DNA of 64,000 nucleotides, taken from Terfezia claveryi. Lineage: Eukaryota > Ascomycota > Pezizomycetes > Pezizales > Pezizaceae. How positions within the stretch are numbered: position 1 is the stretch's first letter; every line of letters begins with the position of its first letter. Under the pieces are notes generated by a model. That model made no database searches, was not told the DNA's origin, and worked only from the letters and a program-made list of their open reading frames with translations. Positions 31,967-44,572 of the stretch are shown piece after piece. The translations under genes were made by a program, and so were the position numbers. The stretch lies in NCBI GenBank assembly GCA_015179025.1, contig WHUX01000037.1:124001-188000 (forward strand). The letters are read 5' to 3'.

Positions 31967-33637
31967 CAGCTCCTCTACCAAGCTCCGTGGCCACAACTAT
32001 ACTAGCCATTACACCCCAACTAGACTTCATTTCACCTCTCACCCATTTCAGGCAGAAAAGACTTCCCTTTTAGGAAGCGTAAATTTAGCGCTGAGTCGTG
32101 ATTTTGTTCCCATAATACATCCCCCGGTTGAGGGTGGGACCCCCGTATCATGTTAATCTAAGGTATCGTATTCCTCCAATGCTCATGCACTATTATAAGG
32201 GGTAAGTCTCTTCAAAGGACAGTAGGACCACCTACCAGGTTACCGGGTATTGAAGCCAAAGAATCTCATTCGTGTGCTCTTTTGGATGTTCCTTATTTTT
32301 CGCTCTGAGATCTCTTCTGCTTCGGTAACCTCACCACTTACGAGCTGCAATCTACTTCCCTACACTAGTCAGGGAGTTTGATTGTTGAAGAGTGCTCAAG
32401 ACTCTCCAAGGATAGGTCAAAAATATTCCCGAGGATGCAACTCGAAGAATCTGCAAGTAACTCCGTCGGCCCTGCGGATTTCATCAATTTCATCTAGAAA
32501 AGTTCCTTCTGCGGAGGGTTTTGAGTAGTATATTTACCCTAGACAAACACCATTAGTATTTGGTGCAGACAGGCTAGTCACTATTACAGCTCGGCGCAAA
32601 AATAATACCCTCCTCTCCCAAACGATGCATATTGAGAATTTTGTATGCATTGGTTCCCGTATGATATTCAATGCATCTTATGCAGCTATGATTTTTTGGC
32701 CACTGAACTATATAATGCATCATAATATGCTTCATCAGCAAGGCTAGATAGAGTAATTGCGAGGTCACCCAGCGGTCCTAGCCGTTTTAGCCTTTTCATG
32801 CCTACGTGTAAGTTCAGTTCATGAAAGCATTGTAGGTACGCACTCTTGAACGATGCTGCTTAACCCGTCCCAACTGCCGGTAGATGAAGACTCCCGGCTG
32901 CCCTAATGCAGTCAACAATTGGCGATGTCTCACGACACAATTGCGTATGCAGGACTCGAGGTAAAAATCACATGGATATTTTGAAACCCACTGTATGACA
33001 TTTATTTCATAATAAACTTCTAAAATCATAATAGCAAATTGTTGGATGATATTTTAGCAGAGCGAATGCCCTGCGATCATGAAGATTATGAAAATTCAGT
33101 TGAAACACGCCGGATTGCTATAACAAATGCAGTTGGACATGCTTGGGAATGGTTACATATTCTGAAAATGATCAAGGCATTTGAATAGACAAATCTACAG
33201 TGAATTCCGATGAAGAGATGGAATTCATTGAAGGCTTGAGAAGATAGAATTAGTTAGCGTGTTTATGTGCATACTGTACCTGTCCATGTTCTTAGGCTCC
33301 CAGTACTGTTTCAGGTACGAGTCATGGGTACTTGGCTTCAAATATATTGACAAATTAATTAAGCCAATAATAAGGAGTAGTGTCGGAGGCCAATCGACCA
33401 GATACATGAGGATCTAGGGATATTCCAAAGGGAATTCGTGGTATATGTCCCACCTACTATATAGGTGCCCTGGCAGACCTTAGGATAGAATAATAATGTC
33501 TGACATTTTGTTTCTGGTATATAGTATGCATTAGACTATGCATCATTTTCCAAGTGCTGACGAGACGAACGTTCGAACGCGGTCGGAAAAACGCAGACCC
33601 ATCTGCAATTGCAAAGCCAGATATTAAAGGTACATGT

Positions 33638-33662
33638 GGAGGGGCTTGTGCCAATCAGACTA
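33638..33662 (-). repeat. variant member of the TAGTCTGGTTGG family
   Basis: The minus strand reads TAGTCTGATTGGCACAAG followed by CCCCTCC. It differs by G to A in the core and by AGC for ACA before the C-rich tail. A copy with a similar tail lies at 40996-41016. Confidence 0.55.
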
Positions 33663-36600
33663 ATAAATCTCCTCTTCTCACTTCGTCGATAGTTATTCGC
33701 ATATGGATACAATACCGCGGTTGCTTACGTTAGTACATGCAATAGATAACAGCCCAACGAGCGATATCAAACACTGTATTCCTTCCATTCTCCATTTGTA
33801 TATAGCTTGGAATGTTGGAATTTCCCGCTCCCCTTCAATATAGGTATTACAAACACTCTGGTGGAACAAATTTTCCCGAGATCATTTGCTATATCATGGC
33901 GCAATATCATGGCATTGAGGTATTTGAAGTACGGATTCATTTCTTAAATTTCTGATACTAAAGATAATTATAGGTTGAGAGATACTAACAGGAAACTTCC
34001 ACGCAACAAATGGAAAACACATGCTATATTTTGTGGTCTCTGAGGACATCTTTAAGGAGTGTTATTACACACAACAATTATAGCAGTCAGGCAAGCCAGC
34101 TGCGAACAAAAACCAAGCAGTGAGTGTGTAGTTTGAAGTTTCTAAGAGCATAAGTGTTGGTACGAAAGTGCTCTCAGGATGAGGTATCCAAGCTATGACG
34201 AGGCAGCGCATTCCCGAGGCCACTCGGAAGAGTGTTCCACCACTGGTCGGCTCTCGTTCCCTCATATAAATACAAAAGAGAAAACACAAAAGAAAGAAAA
34301 AATGGGGTTGCTGCCTCTACGCTGGGCGGTTGTCATATATACGTTGCCTCTGCCGTATTTTTTTTGATATATGGGGAACTTGTAAGTACAACATGAGTCG
34401 TTTTGTCAGGCCGTTTCTTTGATTTTGATGTTTTCGTGTCAGCTATTCACCTTGAAACTAGTGGTATACATATACGTAGCTCTATCAATAGTATATGCCC
34501 TTTGCATGTTTACACCAGGAGCGCCAACTTCAGTGGAGTAAGTTTTGTACCGACTCAAGCGGGCTAGAATTATCGACTTGCATAAATACATGCTGTTGTC
34601 ATGCAAATTTGTATGGGAAGGTACTTGGAAACCGCTTCTGGAATTTCCACCAAAAGCATTTTCCCATTTACAGTGCATTTAAGAGCATGACCTCTGAGTC
34701 CTTGACAGTAACTAAAATTTTGGATCCTTGGCTTCATGGACGTGATATTTTTTAGTAGTTTCATAAAGTTTGCATGTTTTGGTGTAAACACGACAGACTA
34801 ATCCCCGTCGTTGAAGACTACTATTTGGGTTCTAGCATGTACATGAAAAGACCGGGCTAACGCAGCCTTTAGTGTGAGATGACGTAATTAACATCATAGA
34901 GATTGTCGGGGTAGTTTTGAGCTTTTCGTTAGGCACAGAGTTATGGTATATGCAAGTTTGATGAAGTCCTTCGTAATAATAATTCCAGGTGACAAGGTAA
35001 TTGTATTTGAATTCTAGAAAACTTTGTTGAAAAGGTGTTTTTGGTAGTTTTTGATTGTAAAATTGTTAGCCAGGTGAAACTATATAAAGGGGATTTGAAG
35101 AGAAAAGCTAGTCTCTACCGAATTCCATGGTTCCTCATTTACTTGTCAAAGTTTACCATCCTGAATTCATGAAGTCTGCTCCCTTGTACTGGTTATTGGT
35201 ACAATGAATACTCAAAAACCATATAGTAACCACTCTTTGCTGTATAGTGCAGCTTGGGTATTTGCTTGTTCAAATTGGTGTATTCCATTGATATTGAATT
35301 TATCTTTACTGTCAGTGTTGCTTGTTTGATATGGCACTGCTTGAATATATAATTGTGATTATACATGGTTTTGTGTTGTTTATGCTGCTTCTGTTTTCAG
35401 ACCCTTTATCTAGCTACGCCCTTCGGGGCACGAGAACGCATTGCTTTTTTATGACATAGCTAGATCTGTGATTGTGTTTGTGGGGCCATATAAGAAATAT
35501 AGTCAATCAAATAAATTCTTATAACAAATGTATGGTGACGAAGAATCCTTATCAATAATTATACTTGGTTAGCACACAGATTCCTTGGGTTATTAATTCG
35601 CGACTAAGACAGCAGTCTTATACACGAACCCACGGGAGGCCTATGTGTTTAACTGTCTTGTACATGATACCGCTGATATTATTCGAGATACTATCACATA
35701 AAACCGGATACAGGCCAGCGACTTCTAGTTACAGGATCTCCTATCTGAGTGTAATCCTGGGTCCCACACACCATACAGATCAGACATTGCTGGTGCCTTC
35801 ACAACGCAGAGTATTGGACAGCCTCTTGTCCAGTAGTGTGGCACCCGCGCTCACATCACTTCCATCCGTCTCCTCTTTTTGTGCTTTTACCTTCTGTAAC
35901 TCAAAATAAGTCTAGTTGGACTTCGGAGGTAGCTGAAAGTAGCCAATCAGGTAGCATATTGTGTAGTCGGGAATTCCTTCAATATGGATTTCAGGGACTT
36001 GGGAGCCAAAGTGATTCCACACTTCTAGAAATTTCAAGTCTAAAAATGTTAGTAAAAGTAACACTCAGGTGTGAAGGTATATGTTCATAATCATATCCGT
36101 ATTTGTTGATACCTTACTGCCGCCTATTTGAATATTAGAATTGGATACATGTTTATCTATCCAATGGTCAAAACTCAACAGCTTGTGAAATCCCATAGAG
36201 TTTCTTTTTTCAAAGGGTGCATGAATGGAGACATCGACTGGGGAACTAAGCTAGTAAATCCATGAGGAACCTTCACCGGAATAGTTCGCATGCCTTAGAG
36301 CTATATGTTGGTATAATATGTTCGTTAATGAAGAGTGTAAGGTGTAAGATAGAATTGATGAAGCAGACTGCGGGACTACATTAACTCTTTCGATATTAAT
36401 ATTCCATCAATACCCCTATATGAAAATTTATTGTTATATCGACCAGACTTTTCCTGTTATCGGTATGGCTTGCACATCACTACTGTCCCGCAGCCTAGGT
36501 ACTATTTTAGCTGCGAATTAATACAGTACTCTGCTTTGCGCACTGTACGGGCATTCAAGTAGGTGATGTAATATATCTCTTGATATAAAAGATATATAGC

Positions 36601-38768
36601 TACTAAGCAGAAAAATCAAGAATTTTTGAGCAGTATCGGAAATATACTTACTTTGCATGGTGCGACCAATCCTGATTCTTATATCGAGAGTATACTGTAC
36701 TCGTGTGGAGCATGCGTATCGTCGCCATTTCACCCACCAGACTAGATCTTTCGTGAATTCAAGTGCCAGAATCTTTGTCTCAGCAGGATGTCTGTTAGTT
36801 CTTGAGATCTCGTGGATCCAATGGTACTGGTTCAGCGGGCCCTGTATCTATCTATCTGCTGGGAATAGCCCTAGCCACGCCGCTTGCTAGCAGGGTCTCT
36901 TGTTCTAGTGATGACTGGATTCGCCAGTTTGTATGATTGTTGCAGTCGGTGCCGTGCTTCTATGTTCCTTGGTTCACATAATCCTGACCTTACCGAAGTT
37001 GATAACGATGGTCCTGGTGGCGCATGTTTCTGGACCGGCGTCCCTCCGCTAGCCCCTGATAGCAGATAGAGAAGGCAGAAAGGGGCCAAAGATGATGTGA
37101 GGCGGTTGTGCAAGTAGTGCAGAGTCTGTAGAGGGCGGGCGCAAGACATTGAGATGGAGGTTTCATTTAAGTTTCAATTCAAGGTTTAGATGTAGCTTAC
37201 GTTTGGACTGAGTTCAGGGTAATTGGATCGACTATTATTTAGTATATTTGTAATTAGAGGGGCAGAGACCGGGGCTGGACAGTCCACCAAGTATGGCTAC
37301 GAAGTATACCTAGAATAATACGAGTACTGAGTTACAAAAGGACAAAAGGACTAGAGCCACCTACATAGGTGAGTAGCTCGAAGGCATTGACGGATGCATA
37401 TACTTCCATGTATACAACGCAACCTTTACCGACATCTATATGGTGACCAGCAACTCATGTTCTCAAAAATATCGAGACATAAATTCCCAGTGAGAACAGG
37501 AAAAGGTGACTTTATTATAATCCGCCTAAAATTTAGGCCATGGCCATATGTATAATACGTGATCTATATCATGCATCATCACCTAAACACCGGTAGCCGG
37601 GATGAGTTGAAAGTTGATGTACTATTGGTCATGCACTCCGTGGCACGCACATCAGATGGTTGCATATGACCAATTAGGACCAACCACACACCACTTGTTG
37701 TATGGAGCCTAAGCCGAGGAATATATTAGGTGGTGTATACATACTGAAAAATAAAGTACCGCAAGCTTCCGTATGAAGGTATTTGGAACTGGTGCCGATA
37801 TACGTATGAGATATGTGTTATGTACATGATGCCAACACAACAGACTCTTTCGTACTGCCCTGGACAAGCTGTGGGGTCTCAATCCCCCTAAATGTTTATA
37901 CGAGACGAGATAAACAAACAATAACAGCCGTGTTTTATTCTCCAGCTGTGGACTAGTAACGGTAATCTAAATGGGAACCTTTTGTTGGAGCCACGAATCA
38001 ATTCTATTGTTACTTAAGTAGATATATGGTCAAATAGGATTAATTCTCTTTGTTCGCTATATCGAATCCAATGGCTGAATGACAAACGCGAGTTAGGACA
38101 TGCACCATGCCGATCATCAAGTATATCGTGGATCAACGGCCCAGAAACATGCACCCCGCTTCCATCGAAACATCAGACCGGCGCATGGAATTTCATAGCC
38201 AGAAGCAAATAACTTGTGCTACCTGAAGCAATAGTTTATGCCGGTGCAGCATGATTAAGGTGCTTACAATATGATCATGTCAACTTGAGTCTGCCATCAT
38301 GCAAGTAAGCCCGGTTTCAACGATGCCAAGTTAAATTTTGCTTTTCTTTAAGTATGAAATACAAATATCACAATCATTTCAACAACGTGAATAGCAGACA
38401 TGAGACCTGCAGGTCATTTCATATCATGCATGCCAGCGGAAGGCTGTTGAGATCGATATTCATATCCTCATCATGCGTCGGTGCCGGCCCCGAGCTTTCA
38501 TGCACATACGAGAAAAAACCAAGTTGAGTGCAAGGCTGAAGGTTCGTGCAATACTGATGGTACTCGCTGTGACAAGCCACTGGCCTTCGGACTTCTTTGT
38601 GGCAGTCTGAGTTAATCCATATCTCACTGACTCGGCTTTCTGGTACTTTGGATGAATCGTGGCGTATATTCAGATATCATTCACAATTCGATATGGGGGC
38701 TGCTACTCACAGGCACTGTAAGGTACTTATATTCTGAACTTGCATTGTGTATCAGCCTCGCTGATATA

Positions 38769-38993
38769 CAGTTAGGTGGCAATGAATTTGGTACCCCGCA
38801 TAACAGGGGGCGAGTATACAGCATGCTTTAAACCTATAATATATATACTAAAGATGAGGACTCTGATATAAGGAGGTACCCATAACAGAGGGTGAGTATA
38901 CAGCACGCTTTAAACCTATAATATGTGTGCTAAATGTATGCTAATGCAGGACTCTAATGCAAGAGGGGTACCAAATTCATTGCCACCTAACTG
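38769..38993. mobile_element. MITE, 225 bp, 29-bp perfect inverted repeats, TA target duplication
   Basis: Both ends carry the same 29 bases in inverted orientation, starting CAGTTAGGTGGCAATG and ending GGTACCCC. A TA dinucleotide flanks each side (38767-38768 and 38994-38995). CAGT-type ends with TA duplication are typical of Tc1/mariner-pogo (Fot1-like) elements. No coding capacity exists, so it is non-autonomous. The interior consists of two tandem copies of about 90 bp, each beginning CATAACAG and containing GCTTTAAACCTATAAT. Confidence 0.9.
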
Positions 38994-40995
38994 TACGACG
39001 GTAGTCTCACTAGGTTAAGAATGAATCGGATAGCTTCAATTCATTATGCACTTTCCGTCAAAAAAGCTTTGGCCTGGGACAAGGAAACAAGATAGCACGG
39101 GCCTCCCAACAGGGTACAGGTTCAATCAATTAGAAGCCAGGTTGACAAGAAGAGGCGAGACGAGAATTGCTTCCTTCAGTCGACCAAATGCAAAGCTGAA
39201 CTACTTAAGTAGACAAGGTATGGAGTTACCTAAATGCAAGTACACGAAGATACATCTGTGTACTCAGCACTCATGTCCAACTATAGTACATGCATGAAGG
39301 ACTGTGCTTGCATTGTATCTCTAGAGCTCAGCTAGTTACCTTAAGCTTCCTTCAGGCTATTCCTTACTTATACCGGTGCGCTTGTGCAACAAGATAGCAC
39401 ACATTGAATTGAAGGTTCTTACTTGGTCTGGTTGGTGTGTATTGGCATGTAGATAAAGTGCAGATGGTGAGAGTGATGTAGTAAACCGGTTAAAGTGCAG
39501 TAGCTACTTAATACGTGAACCTAGTATACAAATGGAAGGATGCTGAGAGAGCAGGGACCCCTGGGATCAATGTCTGCTTAGGCGTAGGCAAAGACCCTGC
39601 CCAGCCCGGTGCCACTTCAGTTCCTACAAAATTCAACGTATGTCCCCTCACAGTCATAATAAGGGACATTAGAATTAGATAGCAGCTAAGGAGTAGAATT
39701 GAACAACACATCAAGGAAAGTCACTTGCCTGAAAAAATACACCGCAGCACATGTTGTGTCGATAATTCCTGTATTTACTGAATAATAGCGGCAATGCACG
39801 AGTAATTGCGGTCCAATGTAATCCAGGTTTGTGTTAGTCTGATCTGTAGGATGTGCGAGTACTGTAAGTAAGCTGCCCCACATGGAAGAAGCAAAAATGA
39901 CAGTGACAAGTCAATAATTGCAACCTGTTTTCCCTTGACAAATCCGCTCCCGTGCGCTCACAGGAGCATCGTGACGACAACTTGTGTTTTCGGGATTTAT
40001 ATTGTCCCGGCCAACTCGCCAGGCTATCAAAATTTCCTTTATGAGCCTGACTAACTTGGGTTTTTGTTACAGAATAAAAGCGAAGGAGAAGCAGGTCTTC
40101 TACAGGTCAGAATCATTCCTGAGAAGCTGGTACCAATCAGCTGTGGGGTTTGAACAACTTACGTGGTTGCAGAATGCCTGTGACAAGCATTAATGATCTC
40201 AATACATCATTTCGGATATACCCATAACGCTTGAGTGTCTCCATGAAACAGCGAAAGCACCCTGGAAATTGAAGGTAGTGATCTACTTGTTGGTACAAGG
40301 CAAGAATCAATTATGTAAGGCACTGGATTTGTTGATCATATATGAACCTTCGCTCGAGCTTTTTTTCCCCCGTCCGTTTTGCGGGTGGGTTTGTTGGAGC
40401 TGATGCTTACGACAGGGGTCGTGGGGGCATGAGTTGTCTCACCAATAGAGCGCAAACCGTTAATCGTGTATGTCATGCCAAGACCCTTCAATATAATTGT
40501 AGTTACTATCTAATGCTTCAAATCTATCTTCACCCATCTTTTTGATAGTAGCTAGTAATCATGCGCATCGATTCTATCGCCTACCTTAGCCCTTCTCTCG
40601 TGCATCTCTCTAACTACATGCTGAGAAGACCTAAATGGGTCTCATGCCCTTATCGATTTGGTAATGGGACTGGGCCTATTCACACCTACCTAACATACAA
40701 ATGTGACAGGACCCTCTGGGTAACGCTCGTAGAATACAAATGGGCCAGATGAATCTGATCTGGATCAGGCCTTTAACCACGTGGTGTATTAACCACTGGA
40801 AGCAGCGAGGTTGAGATAAAATTGATTGATATACACTAGATCCTCTGGCCAGTTGCTCTTCCCACTGCAGAATGACCTGCAATCTATTAATATCTTCCCC
40901 GTAGACTAGCTGAGAGCTTGAAATGTATGGAAAGGTGGTTGTCCCTGAGAGGTGCTTGTTGAAGTATCACTCTACGAAGTTACAGAGTCACTAAG

Positions 40996-41016
40996 TATGG
41001 TTGGCACAAGCCCCTC
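40996..41016 (+). repeat. variant member of the TAGTCTGGTTGG family
   Basis: The sequence is TATGGTTGGCACAAG then CCCCTC. It shares GGTTGGCACAAGCCCCTC with the complement of 33638-33662, apart from one base. Confidence 0.45.
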
Positions 41017-42028
41017 GAACAAGGTATGTAACTACGCTTGTCACTACGTAGCCTTTCTCAGATCAAAATAGATCCATTAGGTGGGATTTTGTACCAACAA
41101 TATGCGTTCCCATCGGTGTATGCTTTACGTTGAGATAAGTCTCTATATTCTCGTCCAGTACCACTATACTACAATATCCTGCAGTTGCTTATAAAAATTT
41201 CGTAGTCCCCCCCCCATGCATAATGAGGCCCAAACACTGCATATTGGTGAACTCAGAAGTAAGGCATGCATTGCATCCTTATGCAGGTCACGAAACTTTC
41301 TGCCATCTGCCCTAAAACAACAGATGTTGTCCATACCTAGCTACTAACCAAGCCAGACTAGCTACCATCTATTTACATAAAGGTTGAATATGAATAAAAT
41401 GTGGCTTGGAATAGTTAGATTCTGCCAAGAGTATAGTCTGTACATCGATGCTAGCGGCTCTAACAAATTTTTATTATCATTAGTTTTCATAAAAGTTGCC
41501 AGCAAATGATCGAATATTGTCTGGACTGGAGTTAGAGGTGGCCTATAGTTCCACAAATAATATTTTTTTTGGAATTTACTTTAAAGGATGCACCTGCAGT
41601 CCAGTTTCTAACAGTTGTTATGCAGATACAAGTATCAAGACTTGTGATACCAATGAAACAATCATAGTAACTAGTCTTGTAACCAGTTTGATGTGTACAT
41701 AGGCATCATAATATTCTGTTGGTCCCGACTGAGTGGATCGCCCACCAACAGGGGTCTTGAACAAACCCAAGTCAGCAAACTTCGGGACACTGGTAAATGA
41801 CAGCTAACCGTCAAGTCCAGAACACCAGGCGCCCTATGATTGACACGTGGCTGAACGTATGGGAGATCCTTCGCCAGTTACAAATGTGAAGACATGCTGC
41901 AAAAGGCAGGTTGACTGTAGATTTGCTCCACGTAAACGGTTTTAACCAAGGTATATGCGATCCTCCTATTAAATGTAACTAGAGATATACAGTTTATTAT
42001 CGGAGACACAATTGCCGGACTCCAATTC

Positions 42029-42340
42029 CTAGGCTCCAATTCCAACCAAATTCATGTTCCAGTAAAGGAACGTCGACCCAACCACGAGGCTGCGAATCCA
42101 TCTGGATAGAACCACGACACTGGCACCGAATAAACTCACAATAGACGCTATATGCCTTAATCGATGCGCTGCGGCCAAGTGCTGCGTCTCGTCATCATTC
42201 CGCTTGCGCTCCGGCCATGTAGGGCTATACCAGACTTTCCATTGGTAAATTACATACGTAAAGGCATATGCATATGGATTGAACCGTAGAATATCTAGAG
42301 CCATACTTCGGTACTGGTGATATCCTTCAAAGTAGCTCAT
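42029..42340 (-). CDS. possible small membrane-type frame, unsupported
   Basis: The frame has 103 residues starting MSYFEGYHQYRSMALDIL, with two hydrophobic stretches (YAYAFTYVIYQW, IASIVSLFGASVVVLSRW) separated by a charged segment (PERKRNDDETQHL). The composition is more coding-like than its surroundings. No family is recognised and no flanking signals were found. It may be a gene fragment or chance. Confidence 0.2.
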   Translation of the reverse strand: MSYFEGYHQYRSMALDILRFNPYAYAFTYVIYQWKVWYSPTWPERKRNDDETQHLAAAHRLRHIASIVSLFGASVVVLSRWIRSLVVGSTFLYWNMNLVGIGA

Positions 42341-42849
42341 AGGCAGAAATGATCGTCAGCTAGCGAAGTGATAACCTATGATGGAGATGCAGCCACCCGC
42401 CAAATAGCGATAGACGTGATTACTCATCTCGTAGGAATTGGGCTATGTTGAGATTCCCATCCCCCCCATAATGCAAAATGCCGATTTGGTTTGTATGGAT
42501 TTCGTAGGCTCGGAAATAGATATCCGTATTGTCTTCCCTAGGCTTTTCAAGTGTTGGAATTTGCACGGACCCTATTTTTTCGATCTCCCCCTCGGTCCTC
42601 CCGTAAACACGTAGTTCGATCCGCTTTCAAAACGTCAGCGGCTATCCGACTAGCACTTCATTCGGAGACCCTAGAAGTGCTAAAAAGATGATAGCGAATG
42701 AAGACCACGGGAACGAAGTTGAAATGCCATTGAGCCTATCTTTGATACCTTGGGAGGGCAGTTAGATGCGTGTTTGGTCCGTAACGTCCGGCACATCCTT
42801 GATAGTTTGGATTTGTTTCAGACCAACGTGGTGCATGCGGGGAGTGGCT

Positions 42850-43920
42850 CTAGCTCTACTGATACAGTCGATGAGAGCAAATGGTTTAAAATGGGCCTGA
42901 TCTGGGTGTGGTAACAAGTTTTGCCAACAGCAAACGCTGGCATGTAATATAGCATTGAGCCAACCATGGCCCTTGGTGGCAGCTGTAGCTCGGTCTGGGG
43001 TGCACCCAGTGGTGTTCGTCCGTTCTATCGGCTACCTTACAGGAGTTCCTGTGGATCTCGCGAATAGTGGCGAGTGGGTGCCATGCAAGTAGTATACGGA
43101 CCAGGAAGGCAGGCCAATGAATGGTGTGCATTGGCTGCACGAGTGTGAGGGTGTCGTTCGGCAAATCTTGGCGTCAGGAACGGCTTCATCAAGTGGCAAG
43201 AAATCGGCAGCTGCTGGGTCAGAGGTCGTGGACACAGGAAACCCCCTGTCAGTCTGTGCAAATGGCAGCCGTGTTCAATGGCAGTGTCCGCCATCTCTCA
43301 CTACAGATTCCCACGGAGCAGCAATGGGGTGCTGCAGAAGTTGAATCCGGGACCTACAGCCTATCGTGTCGCAACTTCTTGCCATTCTGCCCTTGCCCTT
43401 GTACAGCCGAAGTGCAGGAAAACCAATGCCGGTGTTTGGATCCTGCTTGACCAGAAGGGTCAGTATCAGTGAGTTGGCAGCCCAATTTAGCAAGGCAAAC
43501 AAAGAGATTGAACAGCGCAGCAATGAGGGAATGTAATGTCTAAGGAGGATGGCCGTTACTTCCTGCAACCCTTCAGACGGTGTCAGTACTAGGTACCTGT
43601 TGATTCCGGAAAACACATCGAATATTCCGTCAGTTTGTTCCATGCATCAGCTCAGTGGACTGGCTCCTTGCTGGTCCTGATGCTGGCTGCATCCCACTGT
43701 CATGCACATCAACTTCATACCGCATAGCGGAAAACCTAACAGGAGGTCTATACGCACCACCCCCCAAAACTTTTCTGCCGCATCCTTGAGGTTTTGAGGG
43801 TGTGTGAAAGAAAGCACCAGTAGTGGGGGTGTCTCGGAAGGAAGAATATAAGGCCTGAAGATCCGGGGGAGGATCCGCTGACTTCTCATATCCTGTAAGC
43901 ACAACAATATCATTTCCAAA
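42850..43920. other. GC-richer island with overlapping open frames
   Basis: Several frames of 65-120 codons overlap on both strands. The best is on the minus strand at about 43890-43630 (DPPPDLQALYSSFRDTP, then FSAMRYEVDVHDSG), preceded by a good acceptor TGCTTACAG. Another minus segment at 43235-43032 reads DPAAADFLPLDEAVPDAK. They could be exons of a decayed gene, but I could not join them. Confidence 0.25.
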
Positions 43921-44005
43921 TCAATTCTCCCATCTCCAGGCTACAACGAAGTTTCATTCCCGCATTGCCGGTAACTTGGACACCTCCAGTTAATCTTTCG
44001 TCGAA

Positions 44006-44572
44006 ATGTCCTCTTCCACCTCATCTTCCCCAACCTCTCCCACCAGGAAGACGCCGCCGACCTGGCAAGAGAGATTTCAGGGTAAGGAGCTTCTTCAATG
44101 AAGTAACATCGTTGGAATGGTAGAATCTAATAGCCATATTAGAAGCCTGTGCGGCTAGAGGCATCGTAGGAGTCAAATTCGAGCTCAAATCCGATATGCG
44201 AGGTCAGTGAAACTCTATTCATATCACTCTTAGCAGCTGAACAACTTCTGATGGCCTTATCCAACAGGTGGCCGCACTGCATGGGCCGCGGAAGTGGTAT
44301 TCGCAGGAATGCGAATACAAGGTCGCTACTGGTTTGAAGGTGTCAAAAACGCTAAGGAGGATGCGGCGGAAGTTGCTCTTGGAATACTATTGCTACATTG
44401 GCCACTACCTCAACAACCTCAAATATTCCCACAGCCACAACAAGTGCTTCCATACCCTATGCCATTCAAACAAAGCCACTATGTCCCACCATCGTTCCCA
44501 GCTACCTCCCAACAACACCTATCACAACCGGCGGGCACCAACAGGCCCGTTGTGATGAGCAGCAACGAATAA
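44006..44572 (+). CDS. small dsRNA-binding-domain-like protein
   Basis: Three exons fit: 44006-44081, 44143-44202 and 44268-44572, joined by GT-AG introns of 61 and 65 bp, giving 146 residues. The start is MSSSTSSSPTSPTRK. The core runs from WQERFQEACAARGIV through KFELKSDMRGGRTAWAAEVVFAGMRIQG to YWFEGVKNAKEDAAEVALGIL. The order helix, three strands, helix and the closing KNAKEDAAEVAL are the hallmark of a double-stranded RNA-binding fold. The tail is Pro/Gln-rich. No catalytic domain is present. It could be a stand-alone dsRBD protein. A role in RNA silencing or RNA processing is only a possibility. The exon model is solid because all three phases agree. Confidence 0.75.

Larger units (their letters stand above)
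30350..44005. other. gene desert of about 13.6 kb
   Basis: No multi-exon or single-exon gene can be supported over this span. Open frames are short, AT-biased and without protein-like pattern. Structures inside it that I can name are members of the short-insertion family (31941, 33638, 40996), a MITE at 38769-38993, and a GC-richer island at 42850-43920. The rest is probably decayed repeat sequence that I cannot classify. Confidence 0.6.

Noticed and set aside
36871..37149. Overlapping frames on both strands in a slightly GC-rich patch
   Set aside because: The plus reading (MTGFASLYDCCSRC) has some Cys but no start context, signal peptide or family; neither strand is convincing.
39420..39445. 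GGTCTGGTTGGTGTG as a family member
   Set aside because: It lacks the TAG start and the CACAA extension and has no flanking duplication.
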